Shown here in pieces: positions 15,452 to 16,893 of a DNA stretch of 16,893 nucleotides. Made by a program: the position numbers and the translations under genes. The notes below the pieces were generated by a model. That model was given only the letters and a program-made list of their open reading frames with translations. It searched no databases and had not been told where the DNA came from. The DNA is from CAYFUT01 sp964346395 (lineage in GTDB: Bacteria; Bacillota; Halanaerobiia; Halobacteroidales; Halobacteroidaceae). The stretch lies in NCBI GenBank assembly GCA_964346395.1, contig CAYFUT010000056.1, positions 1 through 16,893 of the forward strand, in the 5' to 3' direction. Within the stretch, counting starts at the first letter, position 1, and every line of letters begins with the position of its first letter.

Positions 15452-15463
15452 CGAAACGTTTCA
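15452..15463. promoter_or_regulatory. LacI-type operator O3, next to the operon promoter
   Basis: CGAAACGTTTCA begins 16 nt downstream of the -10 box, at about +10 to +21 of the expected transcript. The sequence, orientation and distance are identical at O4 upstream of the regulator gene. Confidence 0.92.
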
Positions 15464-15479
15464 CTATTTACTTGTTTAA

Positions 15480-15508
15480 AGTATACGAAATATTATTTTT
15501 AGTGTCAA
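15480..15508 (-). promoter_or_regulatory. Sigma-A promoter of the sugar transport and glycosidase operon
   Basis: On the minus strand there is TTGACA (15508-15503), a 17-nt spacer and TATACT (15485-15480), close to consensus. It lies just after the regulator's stop codon and reads toward the binding-protein gene. O3 sits across the early transcribed region, so a bound repressor would block initiation or escape. Confidence 0.88.
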
Positions 15509-15530
15509 GAAAAAAATTTTTTTAGTTTAA

Positions 15531-16535
15531 TTAAAGTTCCTTAACAGAACCCCTATCTATAAGTTTATATTCCAAAAATGCTGGGGGTAGTTCCCAAGCC
15601 CCCTCAATCATCTGCACCAGCATCTCAATAGCCCGTTCACCAATTTTAGTTGTCTGTTCACTAACCGCCGTTAACTGAGGAGCAAGATGAGCCGGCAGAC
15701 TAATATCATCAAAACAAATCACTGATACTTCCTCAGGTACTTTAATTCCTTCTTCTTCTAAAGCATCCATCACCCCTAAAGCTATCAAATTAGCTGCCGC
15801 AAAGACAGCAGTAAACTCTTTATCCTGAGCTAAAAACTCCTTCATTTTTTGATAGGCAACTTGCCGCTTAAAATCACCATGTATTATCAACTCTTCATCA
15901 AACTCAAGTCCGAACGCTTGATAAGCAGACTTATAACCAGCTAACCGCTGTTGAGCCACCTCTGCCTGCGGATCTCCATTAATTAAAACAATATTTTGAT
16001 GTCCTTTGGTTAACAAATAATTAACTGCTTTATAGGCTCCCTTCTGATGATCAGAAGTAATATAAGTTGTTTTTTTCCCCTTAACCGGAACCTGAATTGA
16101 TACAATGGGGATTTCACTTTCTTTTAGTTCGGGCAAATGTGGATCATCATTATACATCCCAAAAACTATAGCTCCATCTACACTTCTTTCTTTACATCTT
16201 TCTATATAGGAAGTTTCTTCAACTTCTACATTAGAAAATAAGACAATATCATAACCGTTTTGCCGACTAACATCCATAATCCCCATAATTAACTCTACAA
16301 CATAAGGTTGATTTATATCTACATGATTAAGTAATAAAAATAGACCAATTGTGTCTGTCTTTTGCCGCACTAGACTCCGCGCAATTGCATTTGGACGGTA
16401 ATTTAACTCTCGTGCTGCCTCTAAAATTTTAGCTTCTGTTTCTCTACTTACTTTTTCTGTCCGACCGTTTAAAGCGTAAGAAGCAGTAGAAACAGCTACT
16501 CCTGCTTTCTCCGCTACATCTTTAATTGTTGCCAT
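15531..16535 (-). CDS. LacI/GalR-family transcriptional regulator of the sugar operon
   Basis: This 334-residue protein has the complete LacI-family layout. An N-terminal helix-turn-helix (residues 3-24, TIKDVAEKAGVAVSTASYAL) and a hinge helix with NAIARSLVR (49-57; Leu55 is the usual minor-groove residue) precede a periplasmic-binding-like effector domain (about 60-330). The SYALNG form of the recognition helix and the central-CG palindromes nearby fit direct binding to GAAACGTTTC sites. A sugar taken up by the operon is the likely inducer. The ATG at 16535 has AAGGAGG (16543-16549) 7 nt upstream. An operator lies directly before that ribosome site, implying autoregulation. The operon promoter begins within 25 bp of its stop codon, so regulator and operon form one tandem unit. 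It is most likely a repressor, given the operator positions. Confidence 0.95.
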   Translation of the reverse strand: MATIKDVAEKAGVAVSTASYALNGRTEKVSRETEAKILEAARELNYRPNAIARSLVRQKTDTIGLFLLLNHVDINQPYVVELIMGIMDVSRQNGYDIVLFSNVEVEETSYIERCKERSVDGAIVFGMYNDDPHLPELKESEIPIVSIQVPVKGKKTTYITSDHQKGAYKAVNYLLTKGHQNIVLINGDPQAEVAQQRLAGYKSAYQAFGLEFDEELIIHGDFKRQVAYQKMKEFLAQDKEFTAVFAAANLIALGVMDALEEEGIKVPEEVSVICFDDISLPAHLAPQLTAVSEQTTKIGERAIEMLVQMIEGAWELPPAFLEYKLIDRGSVKEL

Positions 16536-16550
16536 TATTCCCCCTCCTTC

Positions 16551-16562
16551 CGAAACGTTTCA
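16551..16562. promoter_or_regulatory. LacI-type operator O4, upstream of the regulator gene
   Basis: CGAAACGTTTCA lies 16 nt past the -10 box of the regulator promoter and directly abuts its ribosome binding site. It is identical to O3 in sequence, orientation and distance, so the regulator probably controls its own gene. Confidence 0.92.
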
Positions 16563-16578
16563 CTAAACTACTTATTAC

Positions 16579-16607
16579 ATTATAATATAAATTAATTACT
16601 CGTGCAA
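16579..16607 (-). promoter_or_regulatory. Promoter of the LacI-type regulator gene
   Basis: On the minus strand there is TTGCAC (16607-16602), a 17-nt spacer and a perfect TATAAT (16584-16579). The -35 matches only three consensus bases, so this is weaker than the operon promoter, as expected for a regulator gene. Confidence 0.72.
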
Positions 16608-16651
16608 CAAATCACCATATTTTACTAGCAACCAAAAATTGCAAGTTAAAA

Positions 16652-16674
16652 AAGCACCGGAAACCCCGGTGCTT
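16652..16674 (-). terminator. Rho-independent terminator of the right-edge gene
   Basis: A 9-bp stem, AAGCACCGG (16652-16660) with CCGGTGCTT (16666-16674), has a 5-nt loop. Read on the minus strand it runs into a T-tract, so it ends the gene entering from the right edge about 50 bp after its stop and insulates the regulator promoter. Confidence 0.9.
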
Positions 16675-16724
16675 AATTATTCCTTTACCTTCAATTTTAT
16701 TAAATGAGTTTGCGCAATTTCTGT

Positions 16725-16893
16725 TTAATTGAATTCAAGAGTATCCATATCTACCTCTGGTATCTCTAATTTTTGTTTTAATTCTTCTTTTTTCTGTTCC
16801 CGTACATAATCAGCTAAAAATGAATAATAACCTTCTAACATTTCCACTTCTTTGGGAACTGCTAGAGATAGATTAGAAAAATATTTACTCAAT
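16725..16893 (-). CDS. C-terminal end of an unrecognised protein, cut by the window edge
   Basis: An open frame of 55 codons ends at TAA (16725-16727), and its beginning lies beyond the right edge. The visible part is helix-prone, with the hydrophobic stretch EMLEGYYSFLADYV followed by charged REQKKEELKQK, and ends DMDTLEFN. A minus-strand terminator follows about 50 bp later, which supports a real gene end. I do not recognise the family. The first visible codon is TTG, but no upstream sequence is present to judge whether it is a start. Confidence 0.6.
   Translation of the reverse strand, partial: LSKYFSNLSLAVPKEVEMLEGYYSFLADYVREQKKEELKQKLEIPEVDMDTLEFN

Larger units (their letters stand above)
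15079..15473 (-). other. Long leader (about 395 nt) of the sugar operon
   Basis: From the predicted start near 15473 to the binding-protein ATG there are about 395 nt with no supported gene. The stretch is AT-rich and holds three operators in its promoter-proximal part (15355-15463), a 12-bp palindrome AAACATATGTTT (15326-15337) and an unaccompanied TATAAT (minus strand, near 15286). I see no strong terminator hairpin and recognise no riboswitch. Confidence 0.6.

Overview
The window looks like a draft contig from a low-GC, AT-rich bacterium of the Firmicutes lineage, with near-consensus sigma-A promoters, strong AGGAGG ribosome binding sites and GTG or TTG starts. The sugar-binding protein has a signal-peptidase-I-type leader with no lipobox cysteine, and an ankyrin protein is also exported. 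Both fit a diderm Firmicute such as the Halanaerobiales (Halobacteroides, Orenia or Halanaerobium types). That assignment is inference from gene style, not from a marker gene. A run of 100 N at 4513-4612 marks an assembly gap.

Layout, left to right. (1) 1-1791, minus: an exported ankyrin-repeat protein whose C-terminus leaves the window, preceded by a patatin-like phospholipase (1895-2758, minus). (2) 2904-3440, plus: an unrecognised small membrane protein, sharing a bidirectional terminator (3450-3483) with the convergent gene. (3) 3490-6152, minus: a metal-resistance pair, a CadC/SmtB-type ArsR repressor followed by a Zn/Cd/Pb P1B-ATPase. A consensus promoter overlapped by three half-sites lies between them, so the pump has its own metal-responsive promoter. 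(4) 6252-16535, minus: a carbohydrate cluster in the order lacI-type regulator, binding protein, two MalF/MalG-type permeases, GH38 alpha-mannosidase, GH13 neopullulanase-like enzyme. (5) 16652-16893: a terminator and the last 55 codons of an unrecognised minus-strand gene.

The carbohydrate genes make a coherent unit. The binding protein and permeases import an oligosaccharide, and two leaderless (cytoplasmic) glycosidases then cleave it: an alpha-mannosidase and an alpha-glucan or maltodextrin hydrolase. No ABC ATPase is present, so a shared MsiK/MalK-type ATPase elsewhere is presumably used. Four near-identical GAAACGTTTC operators occur only around the lacI and binding-protein promoters. 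At both promoters the operator sits exactly 16 nt past the -10 box in the same orientation, pointing to coordinated autoregulation and operon control. Two further operators lie in an approximately 395-nt leader at centre spacings of 32 and 64 bp.

The points most worth a second look are the phased operator array and long leader, a perfect 32-bp palindrome inside the sugar operon, an approximately 80-residue insertion in the GH13 catalytic domain, the exported ankyrin/patatin pair, and a P-type ATPase with a degenerate first metal-binding domain. I see no CRISPR array, tRNA, rRNA, transposase or prophage gene. Nothing here is clearly a wholly new system.
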